Source: Paenibacillus antarcticus (GTDB lineage Bacteria; Bacillota; Bacilli; Paenibacillales; Paenibacillaceae). Taken from it: a stretch of 64,000 bases of DNA. The DNA lies in assembly GCF_001637225.1 (NCBI RefSeq), contig NZ_LVJI01000001.1, positions 434,001 through 498,000 on the forward strand, written 5' to 3'. The notes beneath the pieces are model-generated. The model searched no databases. It was not told where the DNA came from and was given only the letters and a program-made list of their open reading frames with translations. A program made the translations under genes and the position numbers. How positions within the stretch are numbered: position 1 is the first letter of the stretch; every line of letters begins with the position of its first letter. This document shows positions 25,404-32,475 of this stretch, one piece after another.

Positions 25404-25532
25404 TTGTAGGGAATGGATTGGAATTTCACCAACGGCATATTAAGTCGGTTACAAGCCTCTTCATCACTGGCTTGACCGCTTTAGAGTTGAGATATTCATA
25501 TCTCTTTGGTGTCCAATCTCATTTACCCACAA
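25404..25532 (-). ncRNA. candidate structured non-coding RNA
   Basis: A 129-nt segment folds on paper into one long closing helix with two inner hairpins. On the minus strand the 5' side TTGTGGG..ATG..GATTGGACACCAA pairs with the 3' side TTGGTG..TCCAATC..CAT..CCC..ACAA, about 23 pairs with small bulges. Inside are GAGAT/ATCTC and a helix of AAG-CGGT-AAGCC with GGCTT-ACCG-CTT. No protein is encoded here. It lies 46 bases upstream of the tRNA-like element and shares its likely promoter and terminator. I cannot assign it to a named RNA family. Confidence 0.5.
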
Positions 25533-25555
25533 TTACATTATATATCGCTTATCTC

Positions 25556-25720
25556 CTAATTCCCTGCCAACTTCCTGCCAATATCCTGCCAAGATTTATG
25601 GCGAGGTATCTTCGTACTGCGTATTAACCTTCTTTCTCCATATTGCTCTTTTTTCTTTGCTTGAACTCCAAAGTCGTAAAGAATATACTCAATCAAACTA
25701 GACAAACGATCAGAAAACAT
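25556..25720 (-). CDS. 54-aa ORF, uncertain
   Basis: Opens MFSDRLSSLIEYILYDFG and ends with a basic stretch (RSTKIPRHKSWQDIGRK). No good ribosome site precedes the ATG; instead a perfect hairpin (CGGAAA/TTTCCG) lies there, with a purine-rich GGAGAAGGAGAT about 45 bases upstream. It may be a real small protein, a decayed gene end, or merely the 5' part of an RNA transcript. Confidence 0.35.
   Translation of the reverse strand: MFSDRLSSLIEYILYDFGVQAKKKEQYGERRLIRSTKIPRHKSWQDIGRKLAGN
25563..25592. repeat. three CCTGCCAA repeats spaced 11 bp
   Basis: CCTGCCAA occurs at 25563, 25574 and 25585, each exactly 11 bases apart, about one helical turn. Because 11 is not a multiple of three, the spacing points to DNA binding rather than to protein repeats. 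The phasing resembles integrase arm-type or other multi-site protein binding. Confidence 0.5.
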
Positions 25721-25788
25721 AAATGAAATTCGGAAATGGTTTCCGATCTATAATTTGATCTCCTTCTCCTTCTTGTATATTAGCAACT

Positions 25789-25816
25789 ATATTATCGAGT
25801 TAAACAACTTCGACAA
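25789..25816 (-). promoter_or_regulatory. promoter for the structured-RNA segment
   Basis: Minus strand -35 TTGTCG (25811-25816) and -10 TAATAT (25789-25794), 16 bases apart. Transcription would run through the 54-aa ORF, the structured RNA and the tRNA-like element to the terminator at 25190. The -35 is only a partial match. Confidence 0.4.
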
Positions 25817-25852
25817 AAAGTTAGCTATTGCTACACTAATTGAATCTATCTT

Positions 25853-25904
25853 TTTACAAAATCTAGCAATACTAATATACTAATGTTAGTATTTGTAAAC
25901 AAAT
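25853..25904 (+). promoter_or_regulatory. promoter with two palindromic operators
   Basis: Plus strand -35 TTTACA (25853-25858) and -10 TATACT (25876-25881) are 17 bases apart. An inverted repeat ATACTAAT/GTTAGTAT (25877-25892, one central mismatch) covers the -10 and start, and a second perfect palindrome ATTTGT-AA-ACAAAT follows at 25891-25904. This is a classic repressed-promoter layout for the cargo genes. Confidence 0.55.
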
Positions 25905-25931
25905 GCTAATATTCCCTGGAGGTGGCAAATC

Positions 25932-26780
25932 ATGAAAAAGAACTTTGGCAAGGTTGTTAAGTTATTTGCAGTTCCTTTTTTAGCTCTAAGTGTTGTGATT
26001 AGTGGAGCCCCCGTTTATGCAGCTCAAGATAAGACAGATCAAATTGATTCTATGACAGGATCTAGTACAGTTTCTTTCGAATACATTAAAGAGAAAGCGC
26101 TTAAAGAAGGCAAGGCATTAGATATCAATAAATACGAAGAAGAGTTAAGTAAATCGATGGAATTGAATCCTACTCAACGCTCTCTACAAAATCAAGATTT
26201 ACTTAAAGATTATGTTGTTTATAGCGAGACAGTATATCCTAACGGCAATCCAGAAATAGGTAGTAGAGCAGTGTCAGGTGATACAAGAATAACTGACAAA
26301 TTAACCTATGGTGCACAAACGGTGTATAATGATACGGCTGGAGATCTGCAAGTTTTAGCAAAGAAGGCGTTTGAGTTTGCCGTGGGTATGACCCATCCAT
26401 ATGTGGGTATTTTCCAGTCAGTTCTTGGTCTTGTTGTCAACCCGCCTGAATATACATCATATAACAGTACCATCACACGCTCTCTTCTCGATTACGTAAT
26501 AATTACCAGGGTAGTCGAAGTGTATAGAAACGGTATCTGGGAACCTATGGCAACTTCAACAAAGAAAAATACATCCGCTCAGTTAAACGTTGTTTATTAC
26601 AAAGGCACTGTTCGTTACACACCATCAAATTTAAATATAGGCCAAATATCAGGGCAAGCTGCAGAATATTTTTATGATACAGCTAAACTTACATCTTTAG
26701 CAAAAAGCACCACCTCTCCATTATATTATTCATATAACTATGGTGCTATTGTTAAAGTAACCCCATATTTCCCATTCTAG
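25932..26780 (+). CDS. secreted protein of unknown function (prophage cargo)
   Basis: 282 aa with a clear Sec signal peptide: lysine-rich start, hydrophobic core LFAVPFLALSVVISGA, cleavage after VYA (about residue 30). The mature protein has a charged helical propeptide-like stretch to about residue 85, then a domain with a short hydrophobic segment (HPYVGIFQSVLGLVV) and a strand-rich end (YYKGTVRYTP; YYSYNYGAIVKVTPYF). It faces against the surrounding phage genes and has its own controlled promoter, typical of lysogenic-conversion cargo. I do not recognise a family; a toxin or surface factor is only a possibility. Confidence 0.65.
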   Translation: MKKNFGKVVKLFAVPFLALSVVISGAPVYAAQDKTDQIDSMTGSSTVSFEYIKEKALKEGKALDINKYEEELSKSMELNPTQRSLQNQDLLKDYVVYSETVYPNGNPEIGSRAVSGDTRITDKLTYGAQTVYNDTAGDLQVLAKKAFEFAVGMTHPYVGIFQSVLGLVVNPPEYTSYNSTITRSLLDYVIITRVVEVYRNGIWEPMATSTKKNTSAQLNVVYYKGTVRYTPSNLNIGQISGQAAEYFYDTAKLTSLAKSTTSPLYYSYNYGAIVKVTPYFPF

Positions 26781-26849
26781 AATTTATTTAGAGAGGGCTA
26801 GGAGGTGACTCTTGGCTCTCTCTCTTCAAAAAAAGGAAGGTGAAATTTA

Positions 26850-27329
26850 ATGAAAAACAGTCCTTTGCTTAAAACTCTTATTATAGTTATTTGGTCTCTT
26901 ACACTCATAAGTTGTACCGATTCTAAGAAAGAGATTAATATCAAAAATGCAGCATTTATATATGGAAGCGAAACAGAAAAAATTATAGAGGTATCAATGA
27001 AAGGTGAGTATGACACTAAAGATCACAATTTCATCGGATCTCTGGTTATTGGAGATGAAATTAAGCTTGAAAATGTACTCTTTTCTTCTGGAACAGGATT
27101 AATCAGCTACATCAAAACATCAAGATCTTATCTTGGCCAAATCTTTTTTGATTATCAAAGTCTGAAATTTACTATTGAAATTACAGATCAGGATCTTTAT
27201 CACAAACTAACCAAATCAAACAATGATGGAAATAAGAAGATCACTATCACTTCACCTGCTAAAAATATTGAAGAAGCAAAGCGAATTAATAAGGAGCTAA
27301 AAGACATAAAGCTTCCTTTTGAGAAATAG
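26850..27329 (+). CDS. putative lipoprotein (prophage cargo)
   Basis: 159 aa. The signal ends in a lipobox-like LISC at about residue 22, predicting a membrane-anchored lipoprotein. The mature part is strand-rich with charged segments (EVSMKGEYDTKDHNF; FTIEITDQDLYHKL) and ends in a helical tail. AAGGAAGGTG precedes the start. It follows the secreted protein by 69 bases in the same direction, so the two probably act together, for instance as secreted factor and immunity or anchor. That pairing is inference. Confidence 0.6.
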   Translation: MKNSPLLKTLIIVIWSLTLISCTDSKKEINIKNAAFIYGSETEKIIEVSMKGEYDTKDHNFIGSLVIGDEIKLENVLFSSGTGLISYIKTSRSYLGQIFFDYQSLKFTIEITDQDLYHKLTKSNNDGNKKITITSPAKNIEEAKRINKELKDIKLPFEK

Positions 27330-27353
27330 TTTGAGTGTCCACCTATTTTCTCA
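27320..27353. terminator. bidirectional terminator between convergent genes
   Basis: TGAGAAATAG (27320-27329) pairs with CTATTTTCTCA (27343-27353) with one bulge; T/C-rich sequence follows on the plus strand. It separates the lipoprotein gene from the convergent late regulator. Confidence 0.5.
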
Positions 27354-27386
27354 TTTCTTCTTCTCCTGTGACACAGTTTGTGTCTA

Positions 27387-27842
27387 CTATTCAATAATTA
27401 CCTCTAATCTCAAGGCAAAGGCTAATTCGCTCATGGCTTCTTTTTTCAATCTATAGTAAGTCCTTTCGGACAGGTTAAGGTTGAGCCACACATTTAAATC
27501 AGACACCTCAGGATCGGTCATGTATCTTTCCGTTATGATTCGTTGTTGTGGATGTTTTAACCAACTAACAGCTAACGTCACGCGGTCATAGGTGTTCTTC
27601 GATCTATCTTCTCCGTCTATGTTGTGAATAGCTATATTCTCCGTTTGTTTGGAGACGGTGCGCGCTGAATTTGTGCCACCTTCTTTGAGGTCATAACTTG
27701 GAGTCGTGACTGCTTCTCTGCGTATAAATCCCAATCTTTTATATAAAAATGCCGTTTTCAACTCTTTTTCCAGTTTAGTAAAGGTTGCGTCCTCGTCTAT
27801 GGTCATACCTGGGAAAGCGATTTGAAATACTTCATTATCCAT
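27387..27842 (-). CDS. ArpU-family late transcriptional regulator
   Basis: 151 aa. The C-terminal half (QQRIITERYMTDPEVSDL, then LNLSERTYYRLKKEAMSELA) is the sigma-like helix-turn-helix of ArpU/RinA-type activators. GGGGTG precedes the start. It is the last gene of the early run and is expected to switch on the late operon that begins around 24.9-25.8 kb. Confidence 0.8.
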   Translation of the reverse strand: MDNEVFQIAFPGMTIDEDATFTKLEKELKTAFLYKRLGFIRREAVTTPSYDLKEGGTNSARTVSKQTENIAIHNIDGEDRSKNTYDRVTLAVSWLKHPQQRIITERYMTDPEVSDLNVWLNLNLSERTYYRLKKEAMSELAFALRLEVIIE

Positions 27843-27846
27843 GTGG

Positions 27847-28053
27847 TCACCCCATTAAATCGAATATGCTCATTTGACCTTCTTTGTCCACATCTCCGGC
27901 ATCTTGAATCAATCCTTGATCTATCATCCATTGTGGAGCTTCATATCGTTTATCTTCCCATATTGGTTCACCTGATCTGCTACGTGCTGGGTTCTTAGCT
28001 TCTGCTTTATCTGTCCAGACCCAAAAGGTTTTAGCTTTTACCGTTTCACTCAT
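27847..28053 (-). CDS. 68-aa phage protein
   Basis: Sequence features: FWVWTDKAEAKNPARSRSG, EAPQWMIDQGLIQDAGD and an end QMSIFDLMG. It overlaps its upstream neighbour by 4 bases. The QxxxFDL-like end resembles a sliding-clamp-binding peptide (QMSIFDL), which suggests contact with the DNA polymerase clamp; this is inference from a short motif. Confidence 0.5.
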   Translation of the reverse strand: MSETVKAKTFWVWTDKAEAKNPARSRSGEPIWEDKRYEAPQWMIDQGLIQDAGDVDKEGQMSIFDLMG

Positions 28054-28298
28054 GCTCTGGACCCCACGGAGTTGGCTTCTTGGTACCCGTGCACCTTTTT
28101 ACCACAGATCGGACAGTACTTAGGTGGTATATCCTTGTGTATCACCGTTTTGGATAGCCGAGCACCCTTTTTATCATCAAATGTATAGGGTCTGATTGTG
28201 ATGTTAATATTCACACTTGTTTGAACCTCTGCATCCCTGCGGTTCTGGCGACTACTCTTGGAATGTTGGTTGGCTAGTTCCTTTAGGCATTTACACAT
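28050..28298 (-). CDS. 82-aa protein with CxxC zinc knuckle
   Basis: Basic, with CKCLKELAN at the start and KYCPICGKKVHG near the end, so one or two metal knuckles. Translationally coupled to the genes on both sides by overlaps. Role unknown. Confidence 0.5.
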   Translation of the reverse strand: MCKCLKELANQHSKSSRQNRRDAEVQTSVNINITIRPYTFDDKKGARLSKTVIHKDIPPKYCPICGKKVHGYQEANSVGSRA

Positions 28299-28470
28299 TA
28301 CCGTTATCCTCCCTTACATACCTTTTCGCGTATCTAAGTTGTTGGGCAATGTATGGATCATCTTGTTTACCACCCATAGCTAACCAGTCGCCTATACGTC
28401 GATTTATATCTTGTAAAGGTTCAAAAGGTATTAGGTGAGAAATCTTGAGTAGTTCATCCATTGGATTCAA
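28291..28470 (-). CDS. DUF6877-like small protein
   Basis: 59 aa from a TTG at 28470, chosen because GGGAGG lies at the right distance; an internal ATG at 28461 has none. The core INRRIGDWLAMGGKQDDPYI, then QLRYAKRYV fits the DUF6877 pattern common in Gram-positive phages. Function unknown. Confidence 0.6.
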   Translation of the reverse strand: MNPMDELLKISHLIPFEPLQDINRRIGDWLAMGGKQDDPYIAQQLRYAKRYVREDNGNV

Positions 28471-28810
28471 TGTTTGTATCCTCCCTATCTAAGGGATAAA
28501 GGGTTGAAATAGCGTGTCTAGCAGTCACATAACAGTTATCAAGATGCTTTGATATTCCATCATGCTTGGAATACTCAATTATCTCTTGCAATGCTTTATT
28601 TGCTCTATTCACTTGTTCCCTAAGCTCCGCTATCACATTAGACTGAGTAAGATACTTTTGCTCTGCTCCGTTCCATTGACATGTCCAACGTGCGTTATCT
28701 TCTGCGAGTTGTTTTGCTTGTTTGTTTAAATCAATGATTCGATTATCTTTTAATGCGATGATGTGAATGAGTTCCATATCTGCTTGCCAGTCTCTTGGGT
28801 CTCTACTCAT
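28454..28810 (-). CDS. 118-aa coiled-coil phage protein
   Basis: Helical throughout: RIIDLNKQAKQLAEDNARW, then VIAELREQVNRANKALQEI. Overlaps the next gene. Small coiled-coil proteins like this recur in Gram-positive phage early regions; role unknown. Confidence 0.55.
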   Translation of the reverse strand: MSRDPRDWQADMELIHIIALKDNRIIDLNKQAKQLAEDNARWTCQWNGAEQKYLTQSNVIAELREQVNRANKALQEIIEYSKHDGISKHLDNCYVTARHAISTLYPLDREDTNIESNG

Positions 28811-28816
28811 TAGGGA

Positions 28817-29074
28817 TCAATCCTCACCTTCGTTATGCTCAGCGATTAGGTTTGTTTCAAGGTGTATGTTTGTCCTATCCTCGATGCGCTCAATTACCTT
28901 ATCCTCGTAATCAACCGTGAAGTGCGTGCCTGACAGTATAATTTGTTCTGCGTAATGATTGATTTCTATTTTGTCGATTAACACTAAGGCGCAATCGGCT
29001 TTTGTTTGTCTGAAGAATCTTTGATCCGGTTCAAGGTTGATTACAATGTTTTCAAATGTCTGTCGTTTATCCAT
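28817..29074 (-). CDS. 85-aa phage protein
   Basis: Acidic, strand-rich (ADCALVLIDKIEINHYAEQI, then VDYEDKVIERIED). The start codon shares bases with the stop of the 53-aa gene. Unknown family. Confidence 0.5.
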   Translation of the reverse strand: MDKRQTFENIVINLEPDQRFFRQTKADCALVLIDKIEINHYAEQIILSGTHFTVDYEDKVIERIEDRTNIHLETNLIAEHNEGED

Positions 29075-29235
29075 TACTCTCTACCCTCCAATTCATTCAC
29101 TTTATCCGTGAGTTCATTGACCTTATCCGCAAGCTCGTTGCAAAACTTCGCTAAGGCAGCCACGTCTTCACGAGAATTGTGAAAGAATCCTCCATCATTA
29201 GACGGTCTGAAACGTTTTGTTATTTTCTTGATCAT
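29074..29235 (-). CDS. 53-aa phage protein
   Basis: MIKKITKRFRPSNDGGFF at the start, then a coiled coil with repeated DKVNEL units (ADKVNELTDKVNELEG). GAGAGGAAG precedes it. The stop overlaps the next start (TAATG). Unknown function. Confidence 0.5.
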   Translation of the reverse strand: MIKKITKRFRPSNDGGFFHNSREDVAALAKFCNELADKVNELTDKVNELEGRE

Positions 29236-29251
29236 TTTCTTCTTCCTCTCA

Positions 29252-29287
29252 GGAATATTTATTGGAATAATTTACGGAATAATTTAC
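29252..29287. repeat. three 12-bp tandem repeats in a leader
   Basis: Plus-strand units GGAATATTTATT, GGAATAATTTAC, GGAATAATTTAC follow each other without gaps, just upstream of the 53-aa gene. They could be protein-binding iterons or only a slipped A/T-rich leader. The next 160 bases to 29450 hold no gene that I can support. Confidence 0.45.
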
Positions 29288-29450
29288 AGAGATTTTGACA
29301 AGTATCCTTTACACTCCTTTTAGGTAGGGAGAGAGGTTATACTATCCCTTTAATTGCTTTATACGGCTTGGGCCTGTGCGGTCGATTCGAAGGATTACTT
29401 ATAACCCGCATCCGTGCTGCGCTTTATCTTCGCACTACTACATAACAGCT

Positions 29451-29663
29451 TTATTTGTCTTTATAGTGCTTGTACAATTCAATAGCATTTACAAGAGCAT
29501 CTTCTTTGTTATCGTATTCGATAAGACCGCTCTCAGTTGTCTCGTCAGGGAAATGACATAACTCTCCTCTGAACATAGCTTGTGGATGATAAACAGTTCT
29601 TGTAGATTTCTTATCCTTAGTTAGATAAGTCTGTTTTTTTGCTCTATATGATTGTGCTGACAT
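29451..29663 (-). CDS. 70-aa phage protein
   Basis: Basic start (SYRAKKQTYLTKDKKSTR), then FPDETTESGLIEYDNKEDAL and a helical end. A ribosome site (GGAGGT) is present. I do not recognise the family. Confidence 0.5.
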   Translation of the reverse strand: MSAQSYRAKKQTYLTKDKKSTRTVYHPQAMFRGELCHFPDETTESGLIEYDNKEDALVNAIELYKHYKDK

Positions 29664-29766
29664 TTAACATACCTCCTTCGTATAATGTGTCTTTTGCGCC
29701 CTTGACCTTACTTCGTCCCGACCGAATATGCTTAACGTTAGTGGCGGCCGTATCAGGGTTAATCTT

Positions 29767-30714
29767 TCATAAATTTGCGAAAAATGATGCTCCATTACGT
29801 TTGGATACCTGTTTAACGATCTCTTCCCAGCGTGCAATTCTTGCAACTTCTTCCGGATATCTTCTTGCTATTTCAAAGAGCTCCGCTTTACCGGTATTGA
29901 TGCATGGCATACATCCGACACGTCCCATACCTTCTTTATAGAGTGGGTTAGGTTCAATGCCATGCTTGTCGTGCATCGCAAACACTTCTTCAACTTTCCA
30001 GTTCAATAGCGGACGATATATCTCATACCCTTCAGGCGTGCCTTCTCTTTCAGGTAGCTTAGATCGTGCATAACTTTCTTGCGCCCTAACTCCTTGCCAA
30101 CTGATTATGTGGTGCCCCCCCTCAATCAGAGGTAAGTAGACTTGATCAAAAAATGGTCTAACCTTCAGCTCTACCGTGCAAAACCTAGCCTTTGTTGATG
30201 GAAACCTGCCCTTCCACATACATAGATCTAAGAATGGATTTCCTGTGGGGATTAGAGCTTCTAAGACTCTATTAATTGTTTCCTCAGCTTCTTGATTGCT
30301 CATTCCATTTATAGCCGGTCTCCATATCCACCCGTATACACCTTTATATTCCTTTAAAGGATCATTAGGCTCAACTTCTGGAGGATCATCTAGTAGTACA
30401 CCATCTAAGCCTTCTGTTGGTACGCCGGGATCTATAACCCATTTACCAGGTATATCTTTTCGTAATTTATCCGGCCAATAGTTCGTTACATACTGCCTAC
30501 GGTTTTCTATCTGTTCTGTAAAGCCAGCTTTGATTCTTCGGATCGGTCCAAGTTCCTTTTCTAGGTACTCAATATATTCATATGTTTTCTCATGTTCATT
30601 ACCTGTATCAGCGAAAACAGGCATTAAATCCACTCCTTGTTCCAGTGCGTACAGCCAAAGAGCCGTACTATCTTTTCCACCTGATAGAGATATAACGTTT
30701 ATAAGTTTTTGCAT
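29767..30714 (-). CDS. PAPS-reductase-family (PP-loop) protein
   Basis: 315 aa. The PP-loop SLSGGKDSTALWLYALE (about residues 9-25) binds ATP or adenylyl sulfate, and FADTGNEHEKTYEYIEYL is the next conserved block. The C-terminal half has VGCMPCINTGKAE (about 270-282), where cysteines may hold metal or take part in chemistry. Phage members of this family are common; proposed roles include sulfur-based DNA modification or nucleotide chemistry. No Dnd-type partner genes lie nearby, so the substrate is open. Confidence 0.75.
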   Translation of the reverse strand: MQKLINVISLSGGKDSTALWLYALEQGVDLMPVFADTGNEHEKTYEYIEYLEKELGPIRRIKAGFTEQIENRRQYVTNYWPDKLRKDIPGKWVIDPGVPTEGLDGVLLDDPPEVEPNDPLKEYKGVYGWIWRPAINGMSNQEAEETINRVLEALIPTGNPFLDLCMWKGRFPSTKARFCTVELKVRPFFDQVYLPLIEGGHHIISWQGVRAQESYARSKLPEREGTPEGYEIYRPLLNWKVEEVFAMHDKHGIEPNPLYKEGMGRVGCMPCINTGKAELFEIARRYPEEVARIARWEEIVKQVSKRNGASFFANL

Positions 30715-30738
30715 GTGTGTCTGTCTCCCTTCCTCTAG

Positions 30739-30996
30739 CTAAATAATTGATAGGGCTTCACGGGCATTCTCACCTTTATCAAGCGCGATAGAGCTATATA
30801 ATTTGTCTGCGTCATATACTCCGCCACAATCACCATCTGTATATTTTTCTTCATCCGCATAGAACTCTAGTGCTTTAATCAACGGCTCTACTAGTTGTAG
30901 AAGGTATGTGATGTATTCAATTTCCGTAGTGTGTTTGTAGTTAGTTTTATTACGCATTTCTGCATATGCTTTAATCTCTGTTATCTTGTCGTTCAT
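30739..30996 (-). CDS. 85-aa phage protein
   Basis: ATG at 30996 chosen for GGGAGG upstream. Helical: KITEIKAYAEMRNKTNYKH, then EYITYLLQLVEPLIKALEF. Unknown family; neighbours are other small early genes. Confidence 0.5.
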   Translation of the reverse strand: MNDKITEIKAYAEMRNKTNYKHTTEIEYITYLLQLVEPLIKALEFYADEEKYTDGDCGGVYDADKLYSSIALDKGENAREALSII

Positions 30997-31154
30997 TGTG
31001 TAACCTCCCAAGACTCAACGTCGCTAAATTCTATATCTTTTATATATCGACCCATATAATTCCAAGTGAGTGTTCTGGTTATGAAATCTATTGATGTTAC
31101 CTCGATTGGCTCAGCGTAATTTCTTAGGATAACTTTTATAATTGGTACTTTCAT
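30993..31154 (-). CDS. 53-aa phage protein
   Basis: Strand-rich: MKVPIIKVILRNYAEPIEV, then WNYMGRYIKDIEF. Preceded by a good ribosome site (AAGGAGAT) and overlapping the next start by 4 bases. Unknown function. Confidence 0.5.
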   Translation of the reverse strand: MKVPIIKVILRNYAEPIEVTSIDFITRTLTWNYMGRYIKDIEFSDVESWEVTQ

Positions 31155-31175
31155 ATTGTTCTATCTCCTTATAAG

Positions 31176-31499
31176 TTAAATAGGGATCGTTTCCCAAGCT
31201 TCATCATCGAAGTTTTTGTAATAATCCCATTTTCCTGATTGCCTTAACTTCCACACCGTAGAAGTGATTGATTTAATCGTTTTACCGATCGCCAGTGACA
31301 TGTTTCGTCTTCCATCAATCTCGTAATATTTGCAGATATATATGAGTTCTGATGTTGTGTAATGTTTTCCGTGATTAAAGTGGAATAAAGGGTTGTATTC
31401 CATCCGACCTTGCCTGTCGTAAGTTATCCCATCAATGATGTCTTGCTCATCAGGTTCGTATTGCATTTCATGTTTACCGATGACTACTCCCTCCTCCAT
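31176..31499 (-). CDS. DNA-binding-like phage protein
   Basis: 107 aa. Residues about 48-95 (YTTSELIYICKYYE, MSLAIGKTIKSITSTVWKLR) resemble a Myb/homeodomain-like helix-turn-helix. It may regulate early genes. Not recognised as a named family. Confidence 0.5.
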   Translation of the reverse strand: MEEGVVIGKHEMQYEPDEQDIIDGITYDRQGRMEYNPLFHFNHGKHYTTSELIYICKYYEIDGRRNMSLAIGKTIKSITSTVWKLRQSGKWDYYKNFDDEAWETIPI

Positions 31500-31565
31500 T
31501 AATTGTATTTATGGGTACACCAGTTCTATTTTTGGGTTGTAAGTGGTCACGGATTTATTGTTTTC

Positions 31566-32069
31566 CTAACTGATCGCTGATAGGTAATCTAGTACAATAC
31601 CTTGGTTTTGATATCCACCTTTTTCTATCAACCTTCCAGACTCCTGAAACCACTTGTAAGGGATACTCTTCCTGCCCCCTAACATTTGCTCGTCCCACAT
31701 CCTAAGAAGGTTTATACGATCAATTAGATAGGTCTCGTTATGAGTTTCGAAGTGTATGAGAGCGAACGATTCACCTTTCCAACTTCGAATGAACTCAATT
31801 TGATGCTCTTCAAAGTTGCTGAATGGGAAACTCTTTTCGTTTTTCGTGCTCTTGGCTTCGAAACAGATCGACTTACCTTGCCAGTCGCCCATGAAGTCCA
31901 CTGTGCTTGGACCAGATGGAAATGCACTGGTGATTCTTTTCCCTTGTCTCAATACTGTCCAAGGAGTAGAAATCTTCTTGATATTCGCTATGCCTTTTGC
32001 TGTATATTGATCGTTTGCATAATTTATGAGTTCTTCGAATTTCATCCCGCGATTAGCAAATGTATTCAT
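31566..32069 (-). CDS. RecU-like Holliday junction resolvase
   Basis: 167 aa. FANRGMKFEELINYANDQY at the start, then GPSTVDFMGDWQGKSICFEAK (about residues 52-72), which contains the catalytic D and E-x-K of the RecU nuclease fold. Phage RecU resolves branched DNA before packaging. It overlaps the next gene by 4 bases. Confidence 0.85.
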   Translation of the reverse strand: MNTFANRGMKFEELINYANDQYTAKGIANIKKISTPWTVLRQGKRITSAFPSGPSTVDFMGDWQGKSICFEAKSTKNEKSFPFSNFEEHQIEFIRSWKGESFALIHFETHNETYLIDRINLLRMWDEQMLGGRKSIPYKWFQESGRLIEKGGYQNQGIVLDYLSAIS

Positions 32070-32335
32070 ATCGGCAACCCCATTAATCCATTTGGACGTT
32101 TGATGATAAGTTTATTGTTTCTTGCCCGATCAATAAGCAATATCAAGACCTCATCGGGATCTCGTTCAAGTTCCCCTGCGATTTCCCCTATACCTTCACC
32201 TTGTAACCACATATCTTCAAACTTTTTAACTTCGTCATCACACCATGTAAAATCCATTTCCTCGCATGCTAGATGTATCTTACGTCTGCTCTTAGCGTTT
32301 AGTGGATTTATAATTGCTTGGTTTCTAGCCCCCAT
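32066..32335 (-). CDS. helix-turn-helix phage protein
   Basis: 89 aa. The middle (EDMWLQGEGIGEIAGELERD, then EVLILLIDRAR) is a homeodomain-like HTH of the kind seen in phage RinB/YvrI-like genes. Role unknown. Confidence 0.55.
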   Translation of the reverse strand: MGARNQAIINPLNAKSRRKIHLACEEMDFTWCDDEVKKFEDMWLQGEGIGEIAGELERDPDEVLILLIDRARNNKLIIKRPNGLMGLPI

Positions 32336-32475
32336 GTTTTTCCCTCCTGTTCTAAAGCTCTGTATTGCCTTTCTGCCGACTCTATTACTCTAGTCAACCA
32401 ATCCTTTGAATCATCGTCCGAAGTGCCTAGGATGATCTCCTGTTTGATTTGGTTGGGTATTGTTGGGTTAGTCAT
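32308..32475 (-). CDS. 55-aa phage protein
   Basis: ATG at 32475 chosen because AAGGAGCGTG precedes it. Helical (WLTRVIESAERQYRALEQ). Overlaps the initiator gene end by 8 bases. Unknown function. Confidence 0.5.
   Translation of the reverse strand: MTNPTIPNQIKQEIILGTSDDDSKDWLTRVIESAERQYRALEQEGKTWGLETKQL

Noticed and set aside
25404-25532. Hammerhead or group I intron
   Set aside because: No CTGATGA/GAAA core in the right arrangement for a hammerhead, and the segment is too short for a group I intron.
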